DNA from: JAHJDR01 sp964609965
Lineage (GTDB): Bacteria; UBA10199; JADGCS01
DNA length: 32,138 bases
Reading direction: 5' to 3'
Assembly (NCBI GenBank): GCA_964609965.1
Contig: CAZSTS010000027.1
Span: forward strand, 1 to 32,138
Position 1 is the first letter of the stretch; every line of letters begins with the position of its first letter. The notes below the pieces were generated by a model that was not told where the DNA came from, did no database searches, and was given only the letters and a program-made list of their open reading frames with translations. Shown piece after piece: positions 14,973 to 22,311 of this stretch. Position numbers and translations under genes: made by a program.

Positions 14973-15008
14973 TCCTTCGACTCGTCATTAGCACTTCTCG
15001 CTCAGGAT
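14973..15008. repeat. CCTTCGACT/GCTCAGG dispersed motif
   Basis: TCCTTCGACTCGTCATTAGC followed by ACTTCTCGCTCAGGAT: the same two boxes as at 5530 and 17864 with a different spacer. It lies between the pseudogene and the NHL-protein gene. Confidence 0.7.
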
Positions 15009-15033
15009 AAATGGGGACTCACCTTATGATGAC

Positions 15034-16023
15034 TTAGGTAGTTTCTTTATAAACATTAATCCGATTATTTCCGCCATCCACAACATAAATGTAGCCATCA
15101 CTATCCATGGCGATTGACATTGGACCTACAAATTCACCATCACCAGTACCAATGGATCCAAAGCTTCCTAAATATGTGCCGTTGGTATCAACAACCTGTA
15201 CGCGATTATTACCAGAGTCACTGATATAAATTTGATCTTCAGAATCTACATAAATGCCTGTTGGTGAATTGAATTCTCCATTTGCTGTTCCGTATTCACC
15301 CCAAGTAGATTGAAAAGTGCTACTTGTATTAAAGACCTGTATTCTGTGATTACTAAAATCTGTGACATAGATAAGAAGGTCACTATCAGCAGCAAGATCG
15401 TAGGGGAGCTTAAACTCTCCATTAGACGTGCCATTTGATCCCCATTCAGAGTCAAAGGTTGGGGTACTGTCTATTTTTTGAATCCTGTAATTGTATCGAT
15501 CACAAATGTAAAGATAACCTGCAAGAGAGAGCAACCCTTGAGGGTAGTTGAATTCTAAATCGCCTGTGCCAGTTGTTCCCGCCTGCGACTGGTAATTTCC
15601 AGAAGTATCAAATGTAACTATTCTGTGATTGTTTCTATCAGACACAAAGATTGTATTACTGCTATTAACCATAATGGCTGATGGGTTTTGAAGCTCATCA
15701 TTTCCGTCACCTTCAGAACCCCATTCAGTTACAAATGTTGCTGTCTCGTTTTCGGGATCTGCTGTAAACTTTTGAACACGGTGATTGCCAAAGTCAGCTA
15801 CATAGATATTATTACTGCTATCAATAGCAATGCCTTCTGGTGAAGAGAATTCGCTATTACCGTCTCCTTGGGTTCCCCAGGAAAATACAAATTCAAAGGT
15901 CAAGGTGTCTGTGTCTCCACCGCCACCATCTACTTCTCCAGAAGTAGGGCTGCCACATGCTGCAAAGAGCGTGAGTGATATTAAAAAAGAACAAAAGATT
16001 ATAATGTTTAATAGTTTACCCAT
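15034..16023 (-). CDS. NHL-repeat (beta-propeller) lipoprotein
   Basis: Predicted lipoprotein of 329 aa with signal peptide and lipobox LFAAC (Cys23), then a Gly/Asp-rich linker. About six NHL repeats follow, each of the form GEF..P.GI..D....IYV.D..NHRVQ.F (for example IYVADFGNHRVQKF, IYVTDFSNHRIQVF, IYISDSGNNRVQVV, IYVVDGGNNRINVY). They should close into a six-bladed propeller at the cell surface or in the periplasm, probably binding protein or sugar. No catalytic residues can be assigned. The repeats are similar to each other, a sign of internal duplication. GGAG lies 6-9 bases before the ATG. It is transcribed away from its neighbours on the plus strand. Confidence 0.88.
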   Translation of the reverse strand: MGKLLNIIIFCSFLISLTLFAACGSPTSGEVDGGGGDTDTLTFEFVFSWGTQGDGNSEFSSPEGIAIDSSNNIYVADFGNHRVQKFTADPENETATFVTEWGSEGDGNDELQNPSAIMVNSSNTIFVSDRNNHRIVTFDTSGNYQSQAGTTGTGDLEFNYPQGLLSLAGYLYICDRYNYRIQKIDSTPTFDSEWGSNGTSNGEFKLPYDLAADSDLLIYVTDFSNHRIQVFNTSSTFQSTWGEYGTANGEFNSPTGIYVDSEDQIYISDSGNNRVQVVDTNGTYLGSFGSIGTGDGEFVGPMSIAMDSDGYIYVVDGGNNRINVYKETT

Positions 16024-16139
16024 GATTTCTCCATACCCTAAACCAAATCGTGATTGAATGGTCGTGTTTATATGTTTCTTCTCAACGCAGAAATCAAGCT
16101 TTAGGTCTAAATATTAGCGTTTCTTTGTTATCAGATTTA

Positions 16140-16469
16140 TCACGAACTAATCTTAAACTTAATCTCTTCGACATTTGCCTCTGGCATGGCTTGATTGATT
16201 TTATCTAAAATCTCAGCCTTCATCATAATGAGTTCACTGTGCCATGTTGAATTTGTGACAGAGATGACGAGTTCACCACCTCTCAAATAAAGAACCTTTG
16301 AGTGTTTTGAAATCACAGGTCCTGCAATTTGTTTCCACTGATTATGAAGTGAGATAGTTTTGGTCAGAGGTTTATCTGAAAGTTTATGGATTTGATTTTG
16401 AATAAGATCGCTGATGGAGGTGAAGTCAGATTTGTTTTGAGTTGGATTTTGTTTTTTTACAAAACTCAT
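16140..16469 (-). CDS. DUF721 protein, DciA-like helicase loader
   Basis: Protein of 109 aa with the DUF721 core from about residue 40: HNQWKQIAGPVISKHSKVLYLRGGELVISVTNSTWHSELIMMKAEILDKIN, matching the family pattern W..i.G..i..hs....l..g.L.v.v..s.w..EL...k..il. DciA proteins of this family help load the replicative helicase DnaB in bacteria that lack DnaC/DnaI. The N-terminal 35 residues are polar and basic. It lies 55 bp downstream of the inositol phosphate synthase gene on the same strand. Confidence 0.8.
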   Translation of the reverse strand: MSFVKKQNPTQNKSDFTSISDLIQNQIHKLSDKPLTKTISLHNQWKQIAGPVISKHSKVLYLRGGELVISVTNSTWHSELIMMKAEILDKINQAMPEANVEEIKFKISS

Positions 16470-16498
16470 GCTATTTACTCATGCTCATGCTATTTTTC

Positions 16499-16526
16499 GT
16501 CTAGCGTCTAACGTACAGCGTAATCT
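16499..16526. repeat. period-7 array, GTCTARC units
   Basis: GTCTAGC, GTCTAAC, GTACAGC, GTAATCT in succession. It fills the short gap between the inositol synthase stop codon and the DUF721 gene, and touches the stop codon itself. Just left of it ATGCTATTTACTC and ATGCTC are also repeated. Confidence 0.75.
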
Positions 16527-17841
16527 ATGCATAATAATCTAATCCCAAATGCGTGATCTGGTCTTCGCCCATCATGAATCGCAATGTGTTTTGCAATTTT
16601 AATTCTTGTGAGAAGAGATTATGGATTGGGTCAAGACCCTCTTTAGTCATAGGCGCTTTGTAGTAGAATGAAAGCCATTCTTGAATGCCTTTGAATCCTG
16701 CACGTTGAGCTAAATCCATAAACAAAACTAAATCGAGAACAATTGGTGCTGCCAAGATAGAATCACGGCAGAGAAAATTGATTTTAAGTTGCATGGGCAT
16801 TCCGAGCCATCCAACTAAATCAATATTGTCCCAACCTTCTTTGTTGTCGCGACGTGGTGGATAATATTCAATTCGAACTTTGTGATAAAGATCTTTGTAA
16901 AGATCAGGATAGAGTTCTGAGTTTAGAACTGAGTCGAGAACAGAAAGTTTAGATTCTTCTTTTGTTTTGAAGTTTTCTGGAGCGTCTAGTACTTCGCCGT
17001 CACGGTTTCCTAAAATATTAGTAGAAAACCAACCAGAAATGCCGAGGTAACGAGCAGCAAGTCCTGGAGCTATGATTGTTTTCATCAAAGTCTGACCTGT
17101 TTTAAAGTCTTTACCTGATAAAGGCATTCTCATCTCATGCGCAAGCTCTTGAAGAGCAGGACAATCACAAGTGAGGTTTGGCGCGCCATTAGCATAACCA
17201 ACGCGAGACTTTAAAGCAGCGTATGCGTAAATCATACTGGGAGAAATTGTAGGACAGTTGTTATTGAGTCCTTCTTCAAAGCTTTTTAGACTCTTATGAG
17301 TGTCGGAAATGGCGTTAAAAGCTTCAGTCGAAGCACACCAAATGACAGTGAGACGGTCACAATTATTTTTTGTTTTGAAATCCTCAATGTCTTTCATGAG
17401 GGCTTCGGCTTGCTTCATTTTATTAGGTTCGGTTTTGAAGTAAGTGGCTTCGAGTTTGCGGCAATAATTTTTATCGTAAACAGCCTTCATGGGAACAATG
17501 TTTTTTAGGTCTTCACAACATTTATCTAAAAGATCGCGGGGAACAACACCTGCTTTACAAGCTGCTTCGTAACCATTGTCAGGAAAAATATCCCAAGCGC
17601 CATAAACAATATCATTCATGTTAGCGAGAGGGACAAAGTCTTTAACCATAGGGTTACGGTTTTCGGTTCTTTTGCCTAATCTGATATGTCCTAATTGAGT
17701 GAGAGAACCGATTGGTTTTCTGACACCTTTTTTTGCGGCTTCGACACCAGCTACAAAGGTTGTTGCTACAGCACCAAGTCCTACAAGAAGAACACCAAGT
17801 TTGCCATTAGCTGGTTTAATATTCACTGCATTAGTTGTCAT
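16525..17841 (-). CDS. ino1: inositol-3-phosphate synthase
   Basis: Converts glucose 6-phosphate to 1L-myo-inositol 3-phosphate with a bound NAD. At 438 aa it has the Rossmann motif GLGAVATT (21-28), SGKDFKTGQT (242-251) with the catalytic lysines, LGNRDG (277-282) and CRDSILAAPIVLD (358-370). The GLGAVATTF version of the nucleotide motif resembles the Bacteroidetes type more than the mycobacterial type, by recollection. Inositol would feed phosphatidylinositol or inositol-phosphate lipids, or a compatible solute; no partner gene is next to it. A good GGGAGGAAAT ribosome site precedes the ATG. The upstream spacer carries two kinds of repeats. Confidence 0.92.
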   Translation of the reverse strand: MTTNAVNIKPANGKLGVLLVGLGAVATTFVAGVEAAKKGVRKPIGSLTQLGHIRLGKRTENRNPMVKDFVPLANMNDIVYGAWDIFPDNGYEAACKAGVVPRDLLDKCCEDLKNIVPMKAVYDKNYCRKLEATYFKTEPNKMKQAEALMKDIEDFKTKNNCDRLTVIWCASTEAFNAISDTHKSLKSFEEGLNNNCPTISPSMIYAYAALKSRVGYANGAPNLTCDCPALQELAHEMRMPLSGKDFKTGQTLMKTIIAPGLAARYLGISGWFSTNILGNRDGEVLDAPENFKTKEESKLSVLDSVLNSELYPDLYKDLYHKVRIEYYPPRRDNKEGWDNIDLVGWLGMPMQLKINFLCRDSILAAPIVLDLVLFMDLAQRAGFKGIQEWLSFYYKAPMTKEGLDPIHNLFSQELKLQNTLRFMMGEDQITHLGLDYYA

Positions 17842-17863
17842 ATTTCCTCCGGGAAACGATAGT

Positions 17864-17929
17864 CCCTTCGACTCTCCTTCGACTTCTTTCAGTCGCTCAG
17901 GATTTCTCAGGGCAAGCGATAGACGATAG
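17864..17929. repeat. CCTTCGACT/GCTCAGG motif and short CGATAG array
   Basis: CCCTTCGACT, CTCCTTCGACT, then CAGTCGCTCAGGA and CTCAGGG: the dispersed motif in partly duplicated form (17864-17912). GCGATAG and ACGATAG, 7-bp units, follow (17916-17929), with degenerate units and a matching AGACGATAG/TTGTCGTCT inverted pair further on. It sits just upstream of the inositol synthase gene. The spacer to 18090 shows nothing else clear. Confidence 0.65.
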
Positions 17930-18092
17930 TTTGTTGTCGTCTGTCGCGTAGTCCGTTATCGTAATTCTAATTTATATGTTGCTTAAAAAGACCAAAAAAA
18001 ATGTTCGATCCTCTTACAATTCTTGATTGAGAAAAGCAAGGTGATGGTTGTGGGTTTTTTTGTAAATATATGATATCAAAGGAAATATGGAT

Positions 18093-18120
18093 CCGAAGTG
18101 CCGAAGTACCGAGGTGCCGA
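18093..18120. repeat. period-8 array, CCGAAGTG units
   Basis: CCGAAGTG, CCGAAGTA, CCGAGGTG, CCGA in succession. It ends 3 bases from the metallophosphoesterase stop codon. Confidence 0.85.
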
Positions 18121-18123
18121 TTC

Positions 18124-19014
18124 TCATCCAATCTCGAATAATGTCACTTCAGGAACGGAGTTGATGCGGAGCCTAAAGGTGTGGCCAAGTCCTCTATTAA
18201 TATAGATTCTTTTTCTGTCCGAAATAGGGTGGAGACCGCGTTTGAGGTTTTTGCTCCTTTGAGGAGTTCCAAAAGATCCCACTACAGGCCATGTCACTTG
18301 TCCGCCATGAGAATGGCCAGAAAGCATAAGATCAAAATCCTGTTTAACCTCATGAATAGTGTCAGGATTGTGAGAAAGGACAAATGTGGGCAAAGATTGG
18401 TTAACATATCTAAAGGCCTGATTAGGATCACATTTATTAGACCAGAGATCATGCAGACCAACGAGATTGAATTGTTGATTTTTGAACGACAGGAGTTCCG
18501 ATTCGTTCGTAAGAATGCGGATACCTTGTCTTTCGAGCGCGTCTTTAGTGATTTCGTGCTCAAAGGGATCATCTTCGGTTTTTCCTGGATAGCAACTACC
18601 ATAGTCATGATTACCAAGACAGCCGTAGATACCAATTTTAGCTCTTAAGCGTGAAAGAAGTTCGGGCAGGCCGTAAAGATAACGTGGGTCCCATTGGTAA
18701 TAATCACCAGTAAGTACAATGATGTCGGGATGTTTGGCGTTAATTATATCAACAATACGGTTAAAAAACTTTTTATCTTTATTTGTCGGCCCATAATGAA
18801 GATCTGAGATATGGATCATTTTCATGCCACTTAATGTAGCTCTATTATTAAGTTTGAGGGGTACGTAATCGAGTTTTATCCGTTTAACTCCCAAGAAATA
18901 AGAATAAGCCCCAATCACTGGCAAACCCAGCATTACCGTGGTTGTGGTCAAGGCGCGGACTGCTTTTCTGTGGTGGAGTGTTCGGATGTATTCTGTGAGC
19001 TTTGTCTTGGTCAT
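18124..19014 (-). CDS. membrane-anchored metallophosphoesterase
   Basis: Calcineurin-like phosphoesterase of about 296 aa with one N-terminal membrane segment (VMLGLPVIGAYSYFL), of the YkuE/YaeI type. All core metal ligands are seen in order: ISDLHYG (Asp, His), LTGDY, GNHD, LSHNPD and GHSHGG. Members of this family act on phosphoesters such as lipid A or UDP-sugar lipids at the membrane; the substrate here is unknown. The start is uncertain. The ATG at 19014 begins a normal basic N-terminus (MTKTKLTEY). A longer form from 19053 adds 13 residues, but a TATACT box falls inside that extension. Neither start has a good Shine-Dalgarno. Confidence 0.85.
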   Translation of the reverse strand: MTKTKLTEYIRTLHHRKAVRALTTTTVMLGLPVIGAYSYFLGVKRIKLDYVPLKLNNRATLSGMKMIHISDLHYGPTNKDKKFFNRIVDIINAKHPDIIVLTGDYYQWDPRYLYGLPELLSRLRAKIGIYGCLGNHDYGSCYPGKTEDDPFEHEITKDALERQGIRILTNESELLSFKNQQFNLVGLHDLWSNKCDPNQAFRYVNQSLPTFVLSHNPDTIHEVKQDFDLMLSGHSHGGQVTWPVVGSFGTPQRSKNLKRGLHPISDRKRIYINRGLGHTFRLRINSVPEVTLFEIG

Positions 19015-19066
19015 GAATGATTTTAGTATAGCATAGAAGGGGGGGATGTACATAGGAAATATTCGA

Positions 19067-19098
19067 GCCTACGCGCCGATGAGCCTATGCGCCTACGG
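19067..19098. repeat. period-8 array, GCCTAYGC units, second locus
   Basis: GCCTACGC, GCCGATGA, GCCTATGC, GCCTACGG. Its first unit is identical to that of the array at 7353. Confidence 0.85.
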
Positions 19099-19132
19099 GG
19101 AAGAGGGGGATTGGGGGGGGTGAAATAAATTC

Positions 19133-19171
19133 CAAATAACAAATCCCAAATAACAAATAAATCACAAATTC
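19133..19171. repeat. period-7 array, CAAATAA units
   Basis: CAAATAA, CAAATCC, CAAATAA, CAAATAA (19133-19160), four extra bases, then CAAATTC. Looser copies (ATTCCAAAT) run on to about 19190. It lies between the maf and metallophosphoesterase genes. Confidence 0.8.
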
Positions 19172-19212
19172 CAATGCAAAAATTCCAAATGAAAGAGTCT
19201 GAGTTTGGGATT

Positions 19213-19782
19213 TTATTTCGTGAGATGAGTAGCTATTTTTTCAGTCGGCAAGCCCATCACATTTGTATAAGAGCCATCAATCTTCGCAATAAAATTGTGG
19301 GTATCTTCTTGAACTGCATAGGCACCAGCCTTGTCCATGGGAATGCCCGTGTCGACAAAGTCTTCGATTTCTTTTTTATCTAATTTGCGAAAAGTCACCT
19401 GGCTAGAATCATGGTCGGTAATGATCTGGGCTTTTGTGTTAATAATACAGAACCCAGTGATAACCTCGTGGGTTTTTCCACTCAAATCGTTAAGCATTTG
19501 GATGGCGTCTTCTTTATCTTTAGGTTTCCCAAAAATCTTCCCATCCAAAACTACAATCGTATCTGCTGTTATAATTATCGTGTTTTCGCCAGCAACAACA
19601 CTCAAAGATTTCTCCTTCGCAAGCCTCACTGCAGACTCAACAGGGGATTCGTTTGGTTTACAGGATTCATCAATATTAGGGATCTGAATCTCAAAATCCT
19701 TCACAGGAAAATCAATTTCTTGTAGCAGTTTTTTGAGCAGGTGATGACGTCTAGGGGATTTGCTAGCTAATATAAGTTTCAT
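19213..19782 (-). CDS. maf: Maf-family nucleotide pyrophosphatase
   Basis: House-cleaning enzyme that hydrolyses non-canonical or excess nucleoside triphosphates to the monophosphate. The start at 19782 gives the canonical MKLILASKSPRR; an upstream in-frame start would add 13 residues with no family match. Motifs: SKSPRR (7-12), ITADTIV, GKPKDKEDA, LSGKTHEVITGF and DKAGAYAVQ, all in the expected order over 189 aa. The pattern best fits the dTTP/UTP pyrophosphatase branch (YhdE-like), but I cannot separate branches firmly. It may be linked to septum control, as in other bacteria. It is the first gene of the minus-strand group that continues into the metallophosphoesterase. Confidence 0.93.
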   Translation of the reverse strand: MKLILASKSPRRHHLLKKLLQEIDFPVKDFEIQIPNIDESCKPNESPVESAVRLAKEKSLSVVAGENTIIITADTIVVLDGKIFGKPKDKEDAIQMLNDLSGKTHEVITGFCIINTKAQIITDHDSSQVTFRKLDKKEIEDFVDTGIPMDKAGAYAVQEDTHNFIAKIDGSYTNVMGLPTEKIATHLTK

Positions 19783-19907
19783 ATTTAAGTGAGACCCTAA
19801 GTAAACGCTTGCAAGTATCAAAAAATATAACTAAACCAATGACCTGCATCTAGATGCTCATCAATAGAATGTAAATCAAAATAAAATAATATTGGTTTTT
19901 CGTTGGT

Positions 19908-20005
19908 CGGTTACGAAGCCCGTATCGTTTAGCGGTTAGGGTAACGTCTAGAACTGATTACGTAACCGTAACCGAATGACGAAACGGGCCTCATAACCCT
20001 AACCG
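19908..20005. repeat. 98-bp hairpin element, copy 1
   Basis: A long imperfect inverted repeat. The left arm starts CGGTTACGAAGCCCGTATCG and the right arm ends with its approximate reverse complement ACGAAACGGGCC...CCCTAACCG. The arms are closely shared with the copy at 31602-31698, while the central loop differs. It sits in the divergent spacer between maf and the lipoprotein gene at 20038. Confidence 0.85.
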
Positions 20006-20037
20006 ATTTACGTTGTACGCAGTAAGCTAATATTCGA

Positions 20038-20574
20038 ATGTATAAGAAAATATTAATCATAATCTTTCTTTCTATAACAATTACTTCATGCTTTGGAGGT
20101 ATTGAAAAGCAAGGGAGTGTTTTGGGTTATAGTCGAGGGGTTGTCAAAACAGAGGGAGGCTCTTTTCGAATCGGCAATCTGCCTTCTTATTGGAAGAAAA
20201 AGGGCATAGACTATCGAGCCATTCTCTTTGTAAATCAAAAAGATCAATCTACCATTACCGTTGATTCATGGTGTAAACGCGCGGCTGGTGATGCGTCGTT
20301 AAAAACTCTTACCGATGATCTCTTAAGAGGCATCACCGATCTTGAAACAGGCGATTCCTACGAATTCTCGCCATCGAACAGAGCGGCTTTGTTGACTGAA
20401 GGCACAGGCAAGGTCGATGGTCGTGATATTTATATAAGTACATATGTATTTAAGATGAATGCCTGCGTTTTTGATTTTGTCTACGTCACATTTCCTGACG
20501 AATTAGAATATTTGCCAGACTTTAAAAAAATGATAGAAGGTTTTGAGTTTATCAAAGGACCAAAACTATTATGA
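20038..20574 (+). CDS. lipoprotein leading the mla operon
   Basis: Predicted lipoprotein of 178 aa: short signal peptide and lipobox ITSC (Cys18). The mature region looks like a mixed alpha/beta fold (GGSFRIGNLPSYWKKKG, YRAILFVNQ.DQSTITVDSWC, DIYISTYVFKMNACVFDFVYVTFPDE), ending in FKKMIEGFEF. The layout is reminiscent of PsbP-like or DUF-type small domains that read 'F....P..W', but I do not assign a family. It overlaps mlaE by 4 bases (ATGA), so the two are translationally coupled and probably work together in lipid transport. No ribosome site is evident; the hairpin element ends 32 bases upstream. Confidence 0.75.
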   Translation: MYKKILIIIFLSITITSCFGGIEKQGSVLGYSRGVVKTEGGSFRIGNLPSYWKKKGIDYRAILFVNQKDQSTITVDSWCKRAAGDASLKTLTDDLLRGITDLETGDSYEFSPSNRAALLTEGTGKVDGRDIYISTYVFKMNACVFDFVYVTFPDELEYLPDFKKMIEGFEFIKGPKLL

Positions 20575-21407
20575 CAGAGAAAAAATCACCATCAGAATCT
20601 TCCCCACCAGAACCTACTGTGCAAGAGTCCATTCAAAATTTATTACAAAGATGGGGGGCAGTGCTTTGGGAGTTTTTTGAGTACCTGGGTGGCGTAGCTC
20701 TTTTAGGTGGACGTGCTATCCACGCTGTTTTTGCATACCCTTTAGATCTTCGGTATGTTTTGCGCCAGATTTATGAAATTGGCGTGAAGTCACTCACACT
20801 CACCAGTCTTGTGGCTGTGTTTACGGGCATGGTCATGGCGTTGCAGCTTATTGTGGGGCTCAAACGTTTTGGTCTTGAATTGTACACAGGGCAAATTGTT
20901 GGTGTGGCTATTACGCGAGAGTTAGGACCTGTTTTGACCGCGCTCATGATCGCCTCACGAGTGGGTTCTGGGATTGCAGCTGAGATTGGTTCTATGAAGG
21001 TGTCTGAGCAAATATTAGCGATTCGAGCCATGGGCGGGAGTCCTATTGCTAAACTCGTTGTGCCAAGAATTTTGGTCACCATGTTCATGACACCCCTTTT
21101 GACTGTTATTGCAATTTTTATTGGTCTTCTTGGCGGCATGTTTGTGACAATATTAGAGGCAGGGATTACAGCGCGATTTTATTTTGATCAGATTCAATCC
21201 ACAGTACAGGTATATGACTTTTTATCTGGAGTTGGTAAAACAGTTTTCTTTGGTTTCTTTATTGGTTGTATAGCTTGCTACCAGGGGCTTAACACGACCA
21301 AAGGGACAAAAGGCGTGGGCGATGCCACAACGCGAACAGTGGTGATTTGCTCCATTGTTATTTTTGTTTCTGACTTTTTTCTCACAAAATTATTTTTGTT
21401 GTTTTAA
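20571..21407 (+). CDS. mlaE: MlaE-family lipid ABC transporter permease
   Basis: Integral membrane permease of an Mla-type system that moves phospholipids between the inner and outer membranes. At 278 aa it has several membrane segments and the family core GQIVGVAITRELGPVLTALMIASRVGSGIAAEIGSMKVSEQILAIRAMG (around residues 103-151). The N-terminal 20 residues are an extra polar, proline-rich stretch. It is coupled to the preceding lipoprotein gene by a 4-base overlap and to mlaF by a 3-base gap, so it lies inside a tight operon. No STAS partner (MlaB) is present. Confidence 0.93.
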   Translation: MTEKKSPSESSPPEPTVQESIQNLLQRWGAVLWEFFEYLGGVALLGGRAIHAVFAYPLDLRYVLRQIYEIGVKSLTLTSLVAVFTGMVMALQLIVGLKRFGLELYTGQIVGVAITRELGPVLTALMIASRVGSGIAAEIGSMKVSEQILAIRAMGGSPIAKLVVPRILVTMFMTPLLTVIAIFIGLLGGMFVTILEAGITARFYFDQIQSTVQVYDFLSGVGKTVFFGFFIGCIACYQGLNTTKGTKGVGDATTRTVVICSIVIFVSDFFLTKLFLLF

Positions 21408-21410
21408 TTT

Positions 21411-22163
21411 ATGGCAAGCAACCAACCCATCATCGAATTTAAAAACGTCTCCAAATCTTTTGAAGACAAAGGTGTTCTTGAGGACATTAGTTTTCAAGTC
21501 TTCGAAGGTGAGACGTTTTGTATCATCGGCGGGTCTGGGGCAGGCAAATCTGTGGCTCTCAAACTTTTGATGGGGCTCATGCCTGTTGATAGCGGAGAGA
21601 TTTATTTTAGAGGACAAGAGATCACCAGTCTCGAAGAATGGGAACTCAACAAAATGCGTCTGAACTTTGGAATGGTTTTTCAAGGCGCAGCGCTGTTTGA
21701 TTCAATGAGTGTGTACGATAATGTGGCTTATCCTTTACGAGAGCTTCAAAAGTATACAGAAGAGACTATTGAAAAGAGAGTGTTTGAAAAACTAGAGGTT
21801 GTTGGCATGGCTGATGCTGCTGAACTTTTTCCTGCTGATCTTTCTGGAGGCATGAGAAAACGAGTGGGTTTGGCCAGAGCTATTTCTGCAAATCCAGAAG
21901 TCATAGTTTATGATGAACCCACTACAGGATTAGATCCTGCAAATGTGAGACGCGTGGATGAAAGAGTGCGTCTTTTACAAAAAAAATACAAGGTCACATC
22001 GATTGTTGTCTCACATGATATGGCCAGCATTTATCGTGTGGCAGATCGTGTGGCTCTTTTGTATGATAAAAGAGCTGCTTTTTTAGGAACACTAGACGAA
22101 CTTAAAAAATCTAAAGAGGTCTTGGTTCGCAAATTCATCAGTGGTGAGCTTGGAGATGAGTAA
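21411..22163 (+). CDS. mlaF: MlaF-family lipid ABC transporter ATPase
   Basis: ATP-binding subunit of the Mla transporter, 250 aa. Walker A GGSGAGKS (40-47), Q-loop Gln91, ABC signature LSGGMRKR (144-151), Walker B VIVYDEP (165-170) followed by TTGLDP, and the switch histidine in VVSHD. It powers lipid transfer through MlaE. It follows mlaE by 3 bases without a separate ribosome site, which indicates translational coupling. mlaD follows after 148 bp, a gap filled by repeats. Confidence 0.95.
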   Translation: MASNQPIIEFKNVSKSFEDKGVLEDISFQVFEGETFCIIGGSGAGKSVALKLLMGLMPVDSGEIYFRGQEITSLEEWELNKMRLNFGMVFQGAALFDSMSVYDNVAYPLRELQKYTEETIEKRVFEKLEVVGMADAAELFPADLSGGMRKRVGLARAISANPEVIVYDEPTTGLDPANVRRVDERVRLLQKKYKVTSIVVSHDMASIYRVADRVALLYDKRAAFLGTLDELKKSKEVLVRKFISGELGDE

Positions 22164-22169
22164 ACTTGA

Positions 22170-22229
22170 CCTGAGCGAACGTAGTGAGTCGAAGGATTGT
22201 GGATGGTGGATTGTGAATCGTTGATCGTG
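22170..22229. repeat. repeats inside the mla operon: TTCGACT motif and period-7 array
   Basis: CCTGAGCGAACGTAGTGAGTC then GAAGGA (22170-22196) is the dispersed motif in reverse orientation. The array GATTGTG, GATGGTG, GATTGTG, AATCGTT, GATCGTG (22195-22229) adjoins it directly. Together they make up much of the mlaF-mlaD spacer. Confidence 0.8.
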
Positions 22230-22311
22230 GGAGAGAGGATAAAGAAAGAATAAATAAAATAATTTGATCAATTTGGATAAAACTCTTAATAATTAATGAA
22301 ATCATTTGTTT

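Noticed and set aside
14835..15029. A separate 64-aa gene
   Set aside because: It lacks a ribosome site and begins within the shifted frame of the decayed secreted-protein paralog. Its middle part is better read as that gene's C-terminal piece.
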